A stretch of DNA of 64,000 nucleotides from the NCBI GenBank assembly GCA_017591395.1, contig WEDG01005121.1:49834-113833 (forward strand), given 5' to 3'. The notes under the pieces are model-generated. The model saw nothing but the letters and a program-made list of their open reading frames with translations, had not been told where the DNA came from and searched no databases. The stretch comes from Schistocephalus solidus. Lineage: Eukaryota; Platyhelminthes; Cestoda; Diphyllobothriidea; Diphyllobothriidae. The number at the start of each line of letters is the position of its first letter. Position 1 is the first letter of the stretch. A program made the translations under genes and the position numbers. Of this stretch, positions 1-11,130 are shown piece after piece.

Positions 1-130
1 AAATGGGTATTCCAGTCTGCCTGGTCTTTGTCAGCAGTGGTACTCTACCACTACTACTACCTGCCACTATGTGGCTGCTGGCGGAGCTCGAGAATGAGCC
101 TCGAGGCAGAATGGGACGAATGAGTTCCGT
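1..130 (+). repeat. SINE-A fragment cut by the window edge
   Basis: The first 130 bases match, with gaps, the body of a short dispersed repeat also seen at 13.1, 29.2, 47.7 and 48.0 kb. The shared words are a ggaat/ccagtct...ctggtctttgt block and, further on, gctgctggcggRgctcgag. The 47.8-kb copy joins this body to a tRNA-like B box, so the family is probably a tRNA-derived SINE. The open frame across it is not a gene. Confidence 0.5.
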
Positions 131-1874
131 TCACGTTCGGAGGGCGTTCATTACCAAAAGAAAGGACTCTCGCATCCAACTTACCGCCTCCGCAAGCGAC
201 TTGATCTTGTGTGCCATGCGCAGCCGGAAACTTGACCGTTGTTTCGGAAAGTGATGTATGCAGTGTGCCCCACCAAATGCTGACGCAGGGTCAGCGAATT
301 TGCTTGAATTACAGTAGGCAACCCGTCTAGTGAAACAAGCGGAAGGAAAAGGCGATACTGAATTGTCTGATTCTAAAATACTCCACATTCTATTTATTAA
401 CATAGCATATGCCAGAAAAGGCCCTTTTGCCATGCAGAATATATTTATTAATTATTTTATCAAGTAAAATAATGGCAACTTTGAGCGGAAATCTACATGA
501 CCTTGCATTTCGGTTGATTCCTATCCTAGTAGCTATCCGACACTAAGTTTAAGCTGCTGTGTGTGTTTTCTATGAGAAGATGGTAATATAAAAGTGACAG
601 TTTTAACAAATAAAAATAGCTACACTTGAAAATGGATTCTTTGTCACCGCAAATGCGATGGAGCAAGGTGCAAACCAGCAGTTTAATCTTAGAAACTTAG
701 ACGTTTGGTTGATTTTTAAAATTCAAGTTTACAAATCCGTGTGATTTGATGCCGTACAAAGCAGAAATAACGTCTACTGAAATTTCTTTGTTTACACCTT
801 CTGAAAATGTTCTACCCTCTGAAAGTACTGTTAGGTCTTAATGTCTGTCAGCCCTCTTAGTAAAAAGCTCTGTTAAGTTTGAAGCATGTAATTAGAAATG
901 TTTTGTATTATCTAGTTTCCGTTTATACATAATTCAGAAACGGAACGGGTAGAAGATTATGAATTTTTGACTTTCTTAGTTTTTATACGAAAAGTCGAAC
1001 AGTGACTAAAAATACTAGCAGAATGAGGTTTCTGACCGAAGCAAGGGAAAACTTGATGATAATTTCGCGCTTGTTAGAAATCGTCGGATAACCTTAACAG
1101 AGCCTCGGGTTACCGCAACTCAACCTCGAATCCACGTTCTTCGGTCATCGAGCGTTGTTACTTATAACGTTCTACCACTTTGGTTTGCGAGTGTGAATTC
1201 TAACTATGGTTGGTTTGCATTCGGTTTTGGTTTAAAAGTAAAACAATCAGGTTTCGGTCAAAGAGTGCACATGACAAGTAGACCGAATAAGCAAACCAGG
1301 GGGTGTGTAAGGAGCAAAACTTCTTTGCAGATCTACTAACGGTAATCGAGATCAGCCGAATGCTCACCTGTGCAACCGAAATTGAATAATTAGCACAAAG
1401 TAGAATTAACACGAACTGATTATTAGAAGCAGGAATAATAATCAAGCAAGGATATGGTGTGTACAGTAGAGAACCTATCTTATGCAAAATGCCGAAGTTT
1501 GCGAAAGATTGATAATCACCCGCAAACCGGCGCGAACGCTTGTGACAAAAGGAACAATCTTCAGGAAACGTCAAAGGTAATTTAATTTTGTTGAGACATA
1601 CTAAATTTTTTTGAGAAAAATGCGGTTAATTCTCTAAACGTGAAAATTCGCTGTTTATGTGATGAATAGTTTTTAAATAGAACTGTCAATCGATAGCGTA
1701 AGCATACATATTCGTGTATATTATGAAACCTATCCTTTCGTTATATTGTCGTACAGGTATTTATGGTACTGGATTACCATTAGTTTCAGATCGTCTTTGA
1801 AGTACTGGTGGATATTTCACGATTTTTCATCGTTTTTAAAACACAATGGCAATAAATTCCCTACGAGCACCAGC
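131..1874. other. No gene seen
   Basis: AT-rich sequence with only short unconvincing open frames on both strands. No repeat or RNA gene was recognised. Confidence 0.5.
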
Positions 1875-1910
1875 CCCGCCTGGCCCCCTCTGGCCCAGGG
1901 GCCAGGCGGG
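1875..1910. repeat. GC-rich perfect hairpin
   Basis: Arms 1875-1887 (cccgcctggcccc) and 1898-1910 are perfect 13-base reverse complements around a 10-base loop. The word ggccccctctggccc occurs at the hairpin and again near 1939. The hairpin stands out sharply from its AT-rich surroundings. Its function is unknown; it could be the end of a repeat element. Confidence 0.7.
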
Positions 1911-2547
1911 CCATGCGGGAGCCAAGTTGATGGCGTGGCCCCCTCTGGCCCCCTTGCTAGAAAAAAATTGCGCAGCGGGACCCCACGATTTTCTCGCATT
2001 AGCAACCCCTTTTACTTTTTATCGAATGCCCACCGCACATAACCTTCCCCATCCTAATCGGTCACTACTGATATACCCCTAATTATTGTTCTAGTAACGG
2101 CCCAATTTCATACAATAAATATGGCTTACGTTTGGATCCATTCAAGCCATTCCTGCGATGTACCCACTCACACCTGAAATAGGATATTTGAAGATGAAAG
2201 TTGCAAAGTAGTTGCTTATAAAAAAATTTAAATAACACTGTACATGCGCAGTATAAATTGTTCATGGTTTTTCCACGTGGCTACTGTTATTCGGTGGCAG
2301 TTCGTAAAATGCAGAAATATGTTGGTTACCGTGGTGAACATTATGAAAAGATGTATAAATCACAAAGTCAGGATTAAAATAAATATCACTAAGTTAATAA
2401 CGTTTCAACCTGAAATTCGTTAAGTGTAAAGACATTGAGATAATTACCATGTCTTCGGACGCAGACTTTCTCCGTAAATTAGACCACTGGTGGAACATTC
2501 CGGAAGCTGAATAAATATGCTGGATTAATTCAATGGAGTAGTTTTAC

Positions 2548-2709
2548 CTTCTCAGTTGCATCCCGGCGTTTTGATCTGCCACCGTACCTATCTCTGGCAC
2601 CATGAAACCAGTCAATAGCTGTTCTGCGAATAACATCCGCGGAACAATTATTGAAGCTGGTATTTAGGCGAATGGCTTCTGCAGACGTCAGGGAAACGTT
2701 ATGACCTAC
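2548..2709 (-). CDS. Candidate internal exon of an unrecognised gene
   Basis: On the minus strand a pyrimidine-rich tract ending tttttacag precedes 54 open codons (phase 0 at both ends), followed by a donor-like gtaaaac. The predicted peptide is VGHNVSLTSAEAIRL...., ending ..RRDATEK, and is polar and basic toward its end. It matches no family I recognise. Further minus-strand open segments with plausible splice sites lie at 3.5-3.9 and 5.3-6.1 kb, so this may be one exon of a multi-exon gene. The splice consensus and open frame are visible; that it is a gene is inference. Confidence 0.3.
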
Positions 2710-3525
2710 CTGTAAAAACTCTATAGAGTGGACAGCCAATAAATGACCGCTTGTCAGTGGATCCGGCCCAGCAGATGTTTAGGCACAGGGGTGGTCCAAT
2801 AAAACATGTCAAGAGGTTCCGGAAGAACTCTCTTTTATTTTTCCCCCTAACACAGACAACCTTTCTATCTACAAATCCCGAACAACATTTAGAAATAAAT
2901 ATATCCAAACCGCCTCATTGGCATAATCCGTTGTCCTACTCATTCCTCCAAGGAAGTCATTGTAGGCCTCCTCTGTGCACAGGGCAGACGACAGATCAAC
3001 TGGCTAGCAGTGTTGGGGACAGCTATCGCCCGTGTTTCCTTGCACATGTCGTTTAAGGCTGCCCATAGTTGTTCCGTGTTGCGAGCCTGCCTGTCTGCTA
3101 TGTAATCAACTTTTTTTCCAGGTTAAGGTTAAAAACAATGAGAAAAGCCGTACCATAGCAATTCCATGTCCTTTCGTAGTTCCTTGATTGAAGTTGAAAG
3201 GACACCTTCAGATCGTTCAGGTAGTAGTCTGAGGTACACATTAGTAAAAAATGCTTACTGATAAGTGGACGGAGGAGATGGTCGTACTGGTGTACTCCCA
3301 GGCATCGATGGGCCCGGTATATTCTCATCATTCCTAGGTCTTAAAACAATATTGTCGAAGGTTCTTACTGCAATATCGCTAATGCCATCGGTCAGCCAGC
3401 CAGTCCCCGTTCTGGCTCTGTTGACCGGCCAATGAAATCGTCCTCATCTTCGGACGCCGAAGTGAGTTGGCGTGGACAGATGAATAGCATTTGAGGTCAT
3501 CCGTCTCCTCAGCCTTTTTTCCAAC

Positions 3526-3673
3526 TTTTTGTTGTTCTTTTTGGAACGTGTGCAACAAGGGAATGAAAATAAAGTGATCATCAATGTTAAAAGCGACATA
3601 TTTACATATAATATCAGATAGGGTTGCAGTCGAAGGACAAGTTGCCAAAGTTGGGGCTTTAAACATGAAAAGG
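3526..3673 (-). CDS. Candidate exon of an unrecognised gene
   Basis: A strong acceptor (tttcttcttctag) precedes an open frame that starts with one leftover base and includes ..LSDIICKYVAFNIDDHF... The frame stays open to about 3379, so the exit point at 3526 (AAA|GTTGG) is weak and uncertain. With the segment at 3929-3767 it would bracket a 93-bp intron. The opposite strand is also largely open here (3584-4123 with a single stop), so the coding strand is not certain. Confidence 0.2.
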
Positions 3674-4123
3674 CTAGAAGAAGAAATGTATGTTGTAAAA
3701 AAGTCACAGCAGTCAACAAACGGAAGTTACTGTATTCAATTAGAGGTAATAGATGTAAGAACACACGGTCTGCCAACGACCAGTACCACGTTGTCCGGCG
3801 TTTCCTTCGAGAGCACATAACCGTTGTGGAAGATGGCAGGGGAGCTGCGGGGTAGCTGTATATATCGTGGTACGCCATCATCGTCGTCCAACAGCATGGG
3901 GCATAATGGCAAACCAGGCATAGGTCTTTCTGTAATATGCGTTTATCGAAACCTTCAAAATAAGATATTCCTTGAAAGCATTTATCGAGATAGTGAACTT
4001 TTGGATATTCTTTCTGATGGTGATGACCATTTGCGTCATAGTTGTAAATTCACCCAAACACGGAAACTAGTTGCCGAAAAAAATGAACGTCCACAACAAA
4101 ACTCGTTAATCAATGTGCTTTAA
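3584..4123 (+). other. Long open plus-strand frame opposite the candidate exons
   Basis: The plus strand is open for about 180 codons with one stop near 3821. No domain is recognised, and the C-terminal half (VYRNLQNKIFLESIYRDSEL) is not obviously low complexity. It overlaps the minus-strand candidate exons, so at most one strand is likely to be coding. Confidence 0.15.
3767..3929 (-). CDS. Candidate exon of an unrecognised gene
   Basis: The acceptor acgcatattacag is followed by two bases that complete a codon and then an open frame reading RPMPGLPLCPMLLDDDDG, YIQLPRSSPAIFHNGYVL and DNVVLVVGRP. The peptide has the texture of a conserved globular protein, but I cannot name its family. Its phase fits the candidate exon at 5399-5318, which ends with one leftover base. 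The donor at 3767 (CC|GTGTGT) is weak, and the frame itself runs on to a stop near 3736. Confidence 0.28.
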
Positions 4124-4556
4124 ATCAATTAAAAAAACATTTTATCATAATTTAACCGTTTAGAAAGCGCGTTAATTAGATATTTATTTTGACGAATATA
4201 TGCTGAGTTAAGTCAAAGTGAAAATGTGGAAGTTTTATCAGTTTCGTGACTTCCCTAAAAATAGATGATATATTATCGGCACTTTTTGCTACATTTTGTT
4301 TTACTTTAATATCCCGTTCTAAGATTCCGAATACTCAACAGAGTATCTGAATATGTACGAAGGCTTTTCGAAAGTTGCCCTTCTGTCCATTGCGTTTCTA
4401 AATTCCGGATGAGTGGAAACTGTGCTTTACAAAAAGTATGTCATCGCATACTTCCAAATCAACCTAGGTGTTTCTGTAGTCCTTCTCCACAGTATCTTGT
4501 ACTGTAGAAAGTTCTAACCACGTGTTCCACGCGCGTCCGTAGAATCTTCTAGAAAA

Positions 4557-4577
4557 CGCGCCCCTTGATGGGGCGCG
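4557..4577. repeat. GC-rich hairpin beside a TATA-like box
   Basis: cgcgcccc and ggggcgcg form a perfect 8-bp stem with a 5-base loop. A TATA-like cctatttatac follows about 15 bases later (about 4591). The 4490-4750 block could be a solo LTR or promoter relic, but no second LTR or coding remnant was found. Confidence 0.4.
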
Positions 4578-5317
4578 CTCGATTCTTCATCCTATTTATA
4601 CGTCTAGTACTTAAACATGATTTATGTTTCTTATCAAGTTTTATAACATAATACTATAGTTTAAGTTTTAATGTAAGGAAAATATATCTAGCTTAAGTTT
4701 GTTTTAATTCATTTCTCTAATACAACTCAACCAATCATCACCAGTGGGAGCCGACCTTGTCAATGGAGATGTTATAAATACGGCTGAGGAATGAAATCCT
4801 GGACCCCCGTTTTCCGGCCGCATCTTCGACCAGGAACCATCTCCGCAGCCCGTCCGTCGCTCCTCCCGGATCTCAACTGAACAGCCATCCAACTGACTTA
4901 GATTATTTTTGTACCTAGGTTCCCATTCCCATTAGTTTCTTACTGTACTTAGGTTACTAGTATATTGTACACATCCACGTCTTCCTGTCCTTCTGGGTCG
5001 CTGCTTGTACGTCTCGGGCACGTTACAGTACGTATTTTGTTAACGGCCTTCGTGTTCACCGTATTAAAATAATGATAATACTGGTAAAGGAGTTTATTCC
5101 TGCATTTTGTAGCAAAATATGTCAGCGATTTGGCAAAAAACATTTTTAAAGCTGAATTTATTTCTTGTTTCTCAAAACCACTGCGATTCCTTGAACCTGC
5201 CTTTGCCTGATTTTCATTGAATTTAGATATATATTTGAGGTTCCAGGAGGGAGCTAGTTGAAACCTTTCGTGCTTCTATCAATGTTCTTTTATTGCATAG
5301 TGCACAAAATTGTATAC

Positions 5318-5399
5318 CTTGCTCTGCGATGCTAAATAGCATGGGAAATTTCTTCAATGTCCGGTGACCTCCGATTTCGTCCAAATGCTGCCTGTCTTC
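5318..5399 (-). CDS. Candidate 82-bp exon of an unrecognised gene
   Basis: The minus-strand acceptor (..aaatattgaag) is followed by GAAGACAGG, an open frame EDRQHLDEIGGHRTLKKF..PMLFSIAEQ, and a good donor CAAG|GTATAC. The exon starts in phase 0 and ends with one extra base, which matches the two-base start of the candidate exon at 3929. The family is not recognised. The peptide looks protein-like and not low complexity, but no homolog can be named by eye. Confidence 0.3.
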
Positions 5400-5920
5400 C
5401 TTCAATATTTAAGATTGAAAATGCAGTGTGCTTTAGAAAAAAAGGCTTCATGAGCACCAAATCCATCCAACAACCTTAAATAACAATATCAACTGTACGC
5501 TTAATTAATCACTCAAATTTCGATCACACTTTGCACATGTTAAGTCATCTACTGTAGTCGAGTTCAACAGCGGATAACCCATGGAACGTGTCTTACAGAA
5601 ATTAACCGTAATAGGGGTTTTCCTGTGAGGTATTAGGACGCAGGCTTCTAACCCTTACCTTATCCCCAAGCTAGACTCTCACTGTTAAAAATAATCTCAA
5701 CTTCAACCCGAGGAAAAAATTAATCGAAAAACGTCCACCTAAATAAAGTTAGTGGCGAGGCTTGCGTACTAAACCCACCCGACTGCATAGCATATCCTTA
5801 CCGTTAATTGTTATTTTTACTTATTGTAATCCCTTGCCGATATCATGGTCAAATTCATATCTAAGATAGGGTTTAGCTTTTTTGATAAATAATAGCATCA
5901 AAATTTGTACAAAACAATAC

Positions 5921-6116
5921 CTTTGTTTATATCTAAGTAACTTCGACTTTTAAGTGAGAACTGTCCACCGTTCGTGAACGGCCAGTTTCTTGTTCCTACA
6001 AGAACAGGACAAGGAATTTCCTGCAAAGACCATAAAATGTCCCAAGATAGATCATCTTCCATATTGGGTGTAAGACTTGGTGGAGCGAGGATAACTTCGG
6101 TCAAAATTTGGAACAA
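5921..6116 (-). CDS. Candidate exon of an unrecognised gene
   Basis: An open frame with LFQILTEVILAPPSLTP, DDLSWDILWSLQEIPCPVLV and NWPFTNGGQFSLKSRSY ends at a good donor, AACAAAG|GTATTG. The upstream acceptor is unclear; the frame is open to about 6158. Its end phase does not match the start of the 5399 exon directly, so another exon would be needed between them. The family is not recognised. Confidence 0.25.
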
Positions 6117-6529
6117 CAGCTTCTTGTGAGAATTCCTCCACAGTCTTATTCCAATGTTCCATTAGTAAACTTTAATTTATGGAATAATCCATATTCCTAT
6201 TGAGAGAGTTTGAATATCTTCACATGCTTCAAGTCGTTATATAACAGTAGTTATTACAGCTTGACGGCCGACAATACAGCGGTAAATATAAATTATATTT
6301 TTTTCCAAATACAATCAACAATTACTTAACTTTGCGAATTTCTAAACTCAATTTAAACCTACCTTTCCAATCTGAAAAATCACTTTCTACACTCACAAGC
6401 TTATTAAGACTTTTATAAATTACCTAAGAAGACGAAAAAGTTGGCCCTTCTTCAAAAAAAGCACCTCTGAATATAATCGTTTCATGCTTTCATCAATTGA
6501 AATTAATTATGTAAAGAAATCATTACAAC
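6117..6529. other. No gene seen
   Basis: AT-rich sequence between the candidate exon and the family 4 LINE remnant. Nothing was recognised. Confidence 0.4.
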
Positions 6530-6651
6530 CTTTAACATCATACGCTAGCTTTCCTAACTCATGAAGTTCTCTTGGTGCTAATGCAGGAATTCTATCTGGC
6601 CCAGGCGACTTGGCAGGCTTTATACGGTGTAATTCAGCCCTAACTACGGTT
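6530..6651 (-). pseudogene. Family 4 LINE: start of reverse-transcriptase fingers/palm
   Basis: Read on the minus strand this encodes VRAELHRIKPAKSPGPDRIP.., the K(S)PGPD(x)IP block that opens the reverse-transcriptase domain of CR1/jockey-type LINEs. It continues the family 4 remnant at 9025-8100 and is separated from it only by the tandem array at 6645-8090. Beyond about 6530 the match fades. It is non-functional. Confidence 0.7.
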
Positions 6652-7855
6652 GGGTGAAAAGTCTAGCCCCTCTATTGTGGAGGAATAAGAAGAAGAAAAC
6701 GGGCAAGGAGGGGAAGGAAGAAGAAGGAGAAGAAGAAGAAGAAAAAAAAGAAGAAAAAGAAGAAGAAAAAGGGCAAGGAGAGCAAGGAGAGGATAAAATT
6801 GGTTGACAAACTACGGTTGACAAACTACGGTCGGTGAAAAAGTCTAACCCCTCTATTGTGCAGGAAGAAGGAGAAGAAAAAGGGCAAGGAGGGGAAGGAA
6901 GAAGAAGAAGAAGAAGAAGAAGAAGAAGAAGAAAAAGAAGAAGAAAAAGGGCAAGGAGAGCAAGGAGGGGATAAAATTGGTTGACAAACTACGGTTGACA
7001 AACTACGGTCGGTGAAAAAGTCTAACCCTCTATTGTGCAGGAAGAAGGAGAAGAAAAAGGGCAAGGAGGGGAAGGAAGAAGAAGAAGAAGAAGAAGAAGA
7101 AGAAGAAGAAGAAAAAGAAGAAGAAAAAGGGCAAGGAGAGCAAGGAGGGGATAAAATTGGTTGACAAACTACGGTTGACAAACTACGGTCGGTGAAAAGT
7201 CTAACCCCTCTATTGTGCAGGAAGAAGGAGAAGAAAAAGGGCAAGGAGGGGAAGGAAGAAGAAGAAGAAGAAGAAGAAGAAGAAGAAGAAGAAAAAGAAG
7301 AAGAAAAAGGGCAAGGAGAGCAAGGAGGGGATAAAATTGGTTGACAAACTACGGTTGACAAACTACGGTCGGTGAAAAGTCTAACCCCTCTATTGTGCAG
7401 GAAGAAGGAGAAGAAAAAGGGCAAGGAGGGGAAGGAAGAAGAAGAAGAAGAAGAAGAAGAAGAAGAAGAAAAAGAAGAAGAAAAAGGGCAAGGAGAGCAA
7501 GGAGGGATAAAATTGGTTGACAAACTACGGTTGACAAACTACGGTCGGTGAAAAAGTCTAACCCTCTATTGTGCAGGAAGAAGGAGAAGAAAAAAAGGGC
7601 AAGGAGGGGAAGGAAGAAGAAGAAGAAGAAGAAGAAGAAGAAGAAGAAGAAGAAAAAGAAGAAGAAAAAGGGCAAGGAGAGCAAGGAGGGCATAAAATTG
7701 GTTGACAAACTACGGTTGACAAACTACGGTCGGTGAAAGTCTAACCCCTCTATTGTGCAGGAAGAAGGAGAAGAAAAAAGGCAAGGAGGGTAAGGAAGAA
7801 GAAGAAGAAGAAGAAGAAAAAGAAAAAGAAAAAGGGCAACGAGGGCAACGAGGGG
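6645..7855. repeat. GA-rich minisatellite, about 180-bp unit, 7 copies
   Basis: The word ctctattgtg recurs near 6670, 6851, 7029, 7208, 7388, 7564 and 7748, giving periods of 176-184 bases. Each unit has a unique part (gttgacaaactacggtcggtgaaaaagtc, here split as gttgacaaactacggtcg + gtgaaaaagtc, then ccctctattgtgcagg) and a variable (GAA)n/(GAAAAA) tract ending gggcaaggagagcaagg. The length variation is in the GAA tract. The long minus-strand open frames full of Ser or Phe are by-products of the purine-rich strand and are not genes. Confidence 0.95.
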
Positions 7856-8092
7856 TAAACATTAGTTGACAAACGGGTAGAATAGCAGCAAAAGAATTTG
7901 GTTCTCGGGTAAAGGGCTCTCGGGCAGAATAGAATAGCAGCAAACGGGTAGAGTAGCAGCAAAAGAATTAGGCTCTCGAGTAAAGGGCTCTCGGGTAAAG
8001 GCTCTCGGGCAAGGAGGGGTAAACATTGGTTGACAAATGGGTAGAATAGCTGCCAAAATAATTAGGCTCTCGAGTAAAGACGCTCTAAAATA
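7856..8092. repeat. Second, degenerate tandem repeat at the array edge
   Basis: Shorter words repeat here: gggtagaatagcagcaaaag, then ctctcgggtaaagggctctc and attaggctctcgagtaaag. This is a different unit from the GAA array but shares gttgacaaa and ggcaaggagg with it. The block ends where the LINE sequence resumes at about 8093. Confidence 0.8.
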
Positions 8093-9025
8093 ATTTGGGA
8101 AAAAGGGATGCTTTAACCTGATCGTCGGTCTCCAGTTTTCCATCTGCAGACCTAAGGGCAGGAATCATTTCCTGAGTTCTCTTTTTCCTCAGTATGTAGC
8201 CATATAGCATTTTGGGGTGTTCCAACGATTTTTGTAGTATGTTTAGTTCAAAATTCCTTCGCAGCCTTATAGCCTTGTTTTTACAAACGTTGCATTGCTG
8301 CTTATATTCCGGTAAGTGATCATCGGAGCCGGTTTGTCTTTAACGCCTCCAGAACCGATTTCTTTTTTGGAAGATACCTGCAAATTTAAGTTTTTCCATT
8401 TTTGGCGGTTTGTTATTGTCTTTCTTCTGAGAGGACAGTTGAGATAAAAAATCATTTTCAATAACGAGCTGAAAGTTGGCCAATCGTTATTGGTTCCACC
8501 ATGTAGTTCTGTTTCACAGGGTATCTCTGACATTCGTCTTCTCATATGTGAGAATTCCCCCTTCCAAATGTTTCTTCCCCACCTATCATGCAAATTTGGT
8601 TTGGAAAACAGGGAGTACGCGAAGTGCAACGCAATGTGAACGCTTGACCCTAATGGCGGTCGATCCTGTAGTCAAAGCATATTATCCTCACCTCGGGTAA
8701 AAATCAGGTCAAGAAAGTTTGCCTGTTGTCCTTCTCTCATCCGTGTTTCAAAGGTGACGTTCTGAGAAAGAATTTTGTTTGTTGCCCATTGTATTAGTTT
8801 GTGGTTGAAGTTATCTGGCCTTCCCTGCGCAGTCCATGTTTTACAGTCAATACCAGAAGCATTAAAATATTCAACGATGATGACGTCTTTCTTCTCGCTG
8901 GCTTTGTACAGTTCCGTTATGAGAATAAGATCATGATCGGAAGTCTGATAAGGCGAACTGTACGCAACCGATATCGTCAGTGATCTGGAATACTTATCAG
9001 ATATTCCAATGCTTAATAGTTCCAT
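8093..9025 (-). pseudogene. Family 4 CR1/jockey-like LINE: endonuclease C-terminus and linker
   Basis: On the minus strand 9025-8672 gives the last part of an AP-like endonuclease. It includes ELYKASEKKDVIIVEYFNAS (the G-D-F-N core is changed to E-Y-F-N), ..QQANFLDLIFTRGEDNM and an upstream ISVAYSSP block. A stop separates this from 8629-8267, which reads as the endonuclease-to-RT linker (KWKNLNLQVSSKKE). It is followed by LQKSLEHPKMLYGYILRKK and IPALRSADGKLETDDQVKA. The order is normal for a non-LTR element. Stops, frameshifts and lost catalytic residues make it dead. The tandem array interrupts it just before the RT domain. Confidence 0.8.
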
Positions 9026-9640
9026 ATCTCGTACTAGAATATGTACAGTACCTATCCTAACTCATTAAATCTTATGGATTTCATGAAGAGTCCCAGAATT
9101 GGATATAAAGACTTAAAACTAAAGCAGGCCTCTAATTCACAAATTATTTTTTTCTAAAAATACCTGATTTTCAAGATAGTATATTTTACGATTTTTTCTA
9201 CAAAATATGTTTGAAGTTATAGGTGTACAGAAAATCGAGGAAAAAAATGTGTATAATTAGCGTAGTCATTTCTATCGAGTAGAGTATTTACAGAGGGCCT
9301 ACAAAATGTTCATTTAAAAACTGGAATACAATCGTGGCTGAAATATTTGGCCGTAGGCTGGCAGATATAAAAAAAACATCCAAGTAAATCTTTCTAATGG
9401 AGAACCCATTTAGCATTTCGGTTAATATTTCAAGGGATAGACCAGCTTTTATAGATTTCTAAATACAATTGGACATAATCGATAAGGATTTTAGGGCGCG
9501 GTACCAAATATTGCCTCAAATAAAGGATAGCGCATACTTAAGCAAAAAAATTAAAGGTGATACTTGGGAATGGGAAACCTTTGAAGCCTTGCACTATATT
9601 CTAGGAAGTGTACATATTACCCTGTAGATAATCCTCTTGA
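9026..9640. other. No gene seen
   Basis: AT-rich sequence; no open frame or repeat was recognised. Confidence 0.5.
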
Positions 9641-10270
9641 AATTTAACGCAGGGTCAAGACTATTACGAAGGGCTTCCGGTTCTCGCGTCTTACCATTTT
9701 ATAGGAAGTATGTGGTTCACGAGATCCCCTGGTCAGGTATTTGTAGGCCGTCAAACACCGTGGACCCGAAAACCTAGTGAATATATTACTGAAAAATAAA
9801 TACCCGGTGTTCATTAAGATAAGCTGTCTTAGGCACTGCAACCATCTGTCATCTGTTGTATACTGTTGCGACTTAACATAACAGCACGTTGTTTTCTGAC
9901 AATATGCCTCGTCGAGTGGCACAAAGGGCGCTCTACTACACCTCTCATCACCCAGGGCGAATTTAAAGCTTCTGCAGAAACAGAATCAGCGGTCAATAGG
10001 GGGGGTTTCAGCAGATCTCGTGGCTGCCCCGACCGACTTTCACCGCTCCAATCGAGGCTGAAACTAGTGCTTTCTCTCCCCATCAACTCTCCGTCGATAT
10101 AACACTCAGTCTACCTTGACAGAGCACGATATAGAGGTTTCTTACGAGGCCTCAGGACACGAAGCTTAAAATATCACGGTTAAATGCAAAGTTGAACCGA
10201 GCACTCGATTGAGCATGTCAAGAGAATGCCATCCATTTTCTGGGACACCTGCTTTTAAATGTATGTGTGT
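9640..10270 (+). repeat. Dispersed repeat R-A, copy 1
   Basis: Aligns by eye with 12,110-12,650 over about 550 bases. Shared blocks include ttttgcgact/tgttgcgact, gatttaaagcttctgcag, gtcctcaggc/cgaggcct and gaagcttaaaata. Short open frames are not conserved between the two copies, so no protein is proposed. Confidence 0.6.
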
Positions 10271-10289
10271 TTGGCTGCCAATTTGACAC

Positions 10290-11130
10290 TTACACCAGAC
10301 AACGCCATCGACCCAGTGTGTGATGTGCGTTGCGTGGCTGACCAGTGGACTGGGAGTCAGACGGCGATGGCTGCTCCATATCCCCTGTTTTAGTGAATCC
10401 TGGTGTGTGCGTTATGGGGGCCAGGCCCTGCTGTGGCGCGCGAAGACGGGTACGCCGGCCCGTCAGCCAATGCGCCCACTCCCACATCAGACAACTGACC
10501 GGCTCGGACGGTGGTCTGATTGCGGTGGTGGGGAGCGAGTAATGTGGATGGCTCAGTGTATGTTTCCTCACTATAAACAATCTAACTCGCTTGAAACTAT
10601 CGCGGTGCGCTAAAAACCGTGGCTTGGAAGGATGCCAACTGACGGGATAACACGGACCGCGTGGTCAGCCCAGTGTGTGTTTTGTGTGGAGTGGCTGACT
10701 GGCGGACTGAGAGTCAGGCTGCAATGGCTCCTTCTTAATGTGGTCTTTATGGCATCCCCACTCTGTGGGATCCGAGCCAGGTGTGGTGGTACACCCAGGG
10801 GCGGTTCCGGCCATGCCCGCCACCTGCGCCCTCTCCCACCTCCGGTCTTCTTGACTCAATCCTGTCACCGGGCTAAGGTGGGGGAGGAGGAGAGAATGTG
10901 GTATCTGCAGGGCAAGTGTGTACTTTATTAATGTTGCCTTTATGGCATTCCCTTTCAGTTGGGATCCGAGCCGACCCTCTCTTGTGTTGTTGTGTTCGTG
11001 TTCGGTGTTGGGCCAAAGTACCTGGTCCTGCGTTCTCTTTTAGGTCCGGTCTTCTTGACTTTGTCTTGACACCGGGTCCATGTGGGGAGTGCAACAGAGA
11101 GTGAGATAGATGCATCGAAAGTCTACACAA
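10290..11130 (+). repeat. Family 1 3' modules (plus)
   Basis: Roughly 300-350-base modules repeat in tandem. Landmarks are ctcactataaacaatct, gtggcttggaaggttgcc, gactgagagtcaggctgc, ggctccttcttaatgtgg and ccccaggggcggctcc (with variants). The same modules follow the zinc-finger tail of family 1 copy 1 at 37.9 kb and copy 2 at 19.8 kb, so this is a 5'-truncated 3' end of that family. It is not coding. Confidence 0.75.

Noticed and set aside
4490..4750. Solo LTR of a gypsy-type element
   Set aside because: A TATA-like box and a hairpin are present, but no clear TG..CA ends, target duplication or second LTR could be established by eye.
6825..7943. Long minus-strand open frames rich in Ser, Phe or Leu
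   Set aside because: They are translations of the GAA/TTC minisatellite and repeat with the 180-bp unit.
6645..8092. CRISPR-like array
   Set aside because: Units are contiguous and low complexity without unique spacers, and the setting is a eukaryotic genome.
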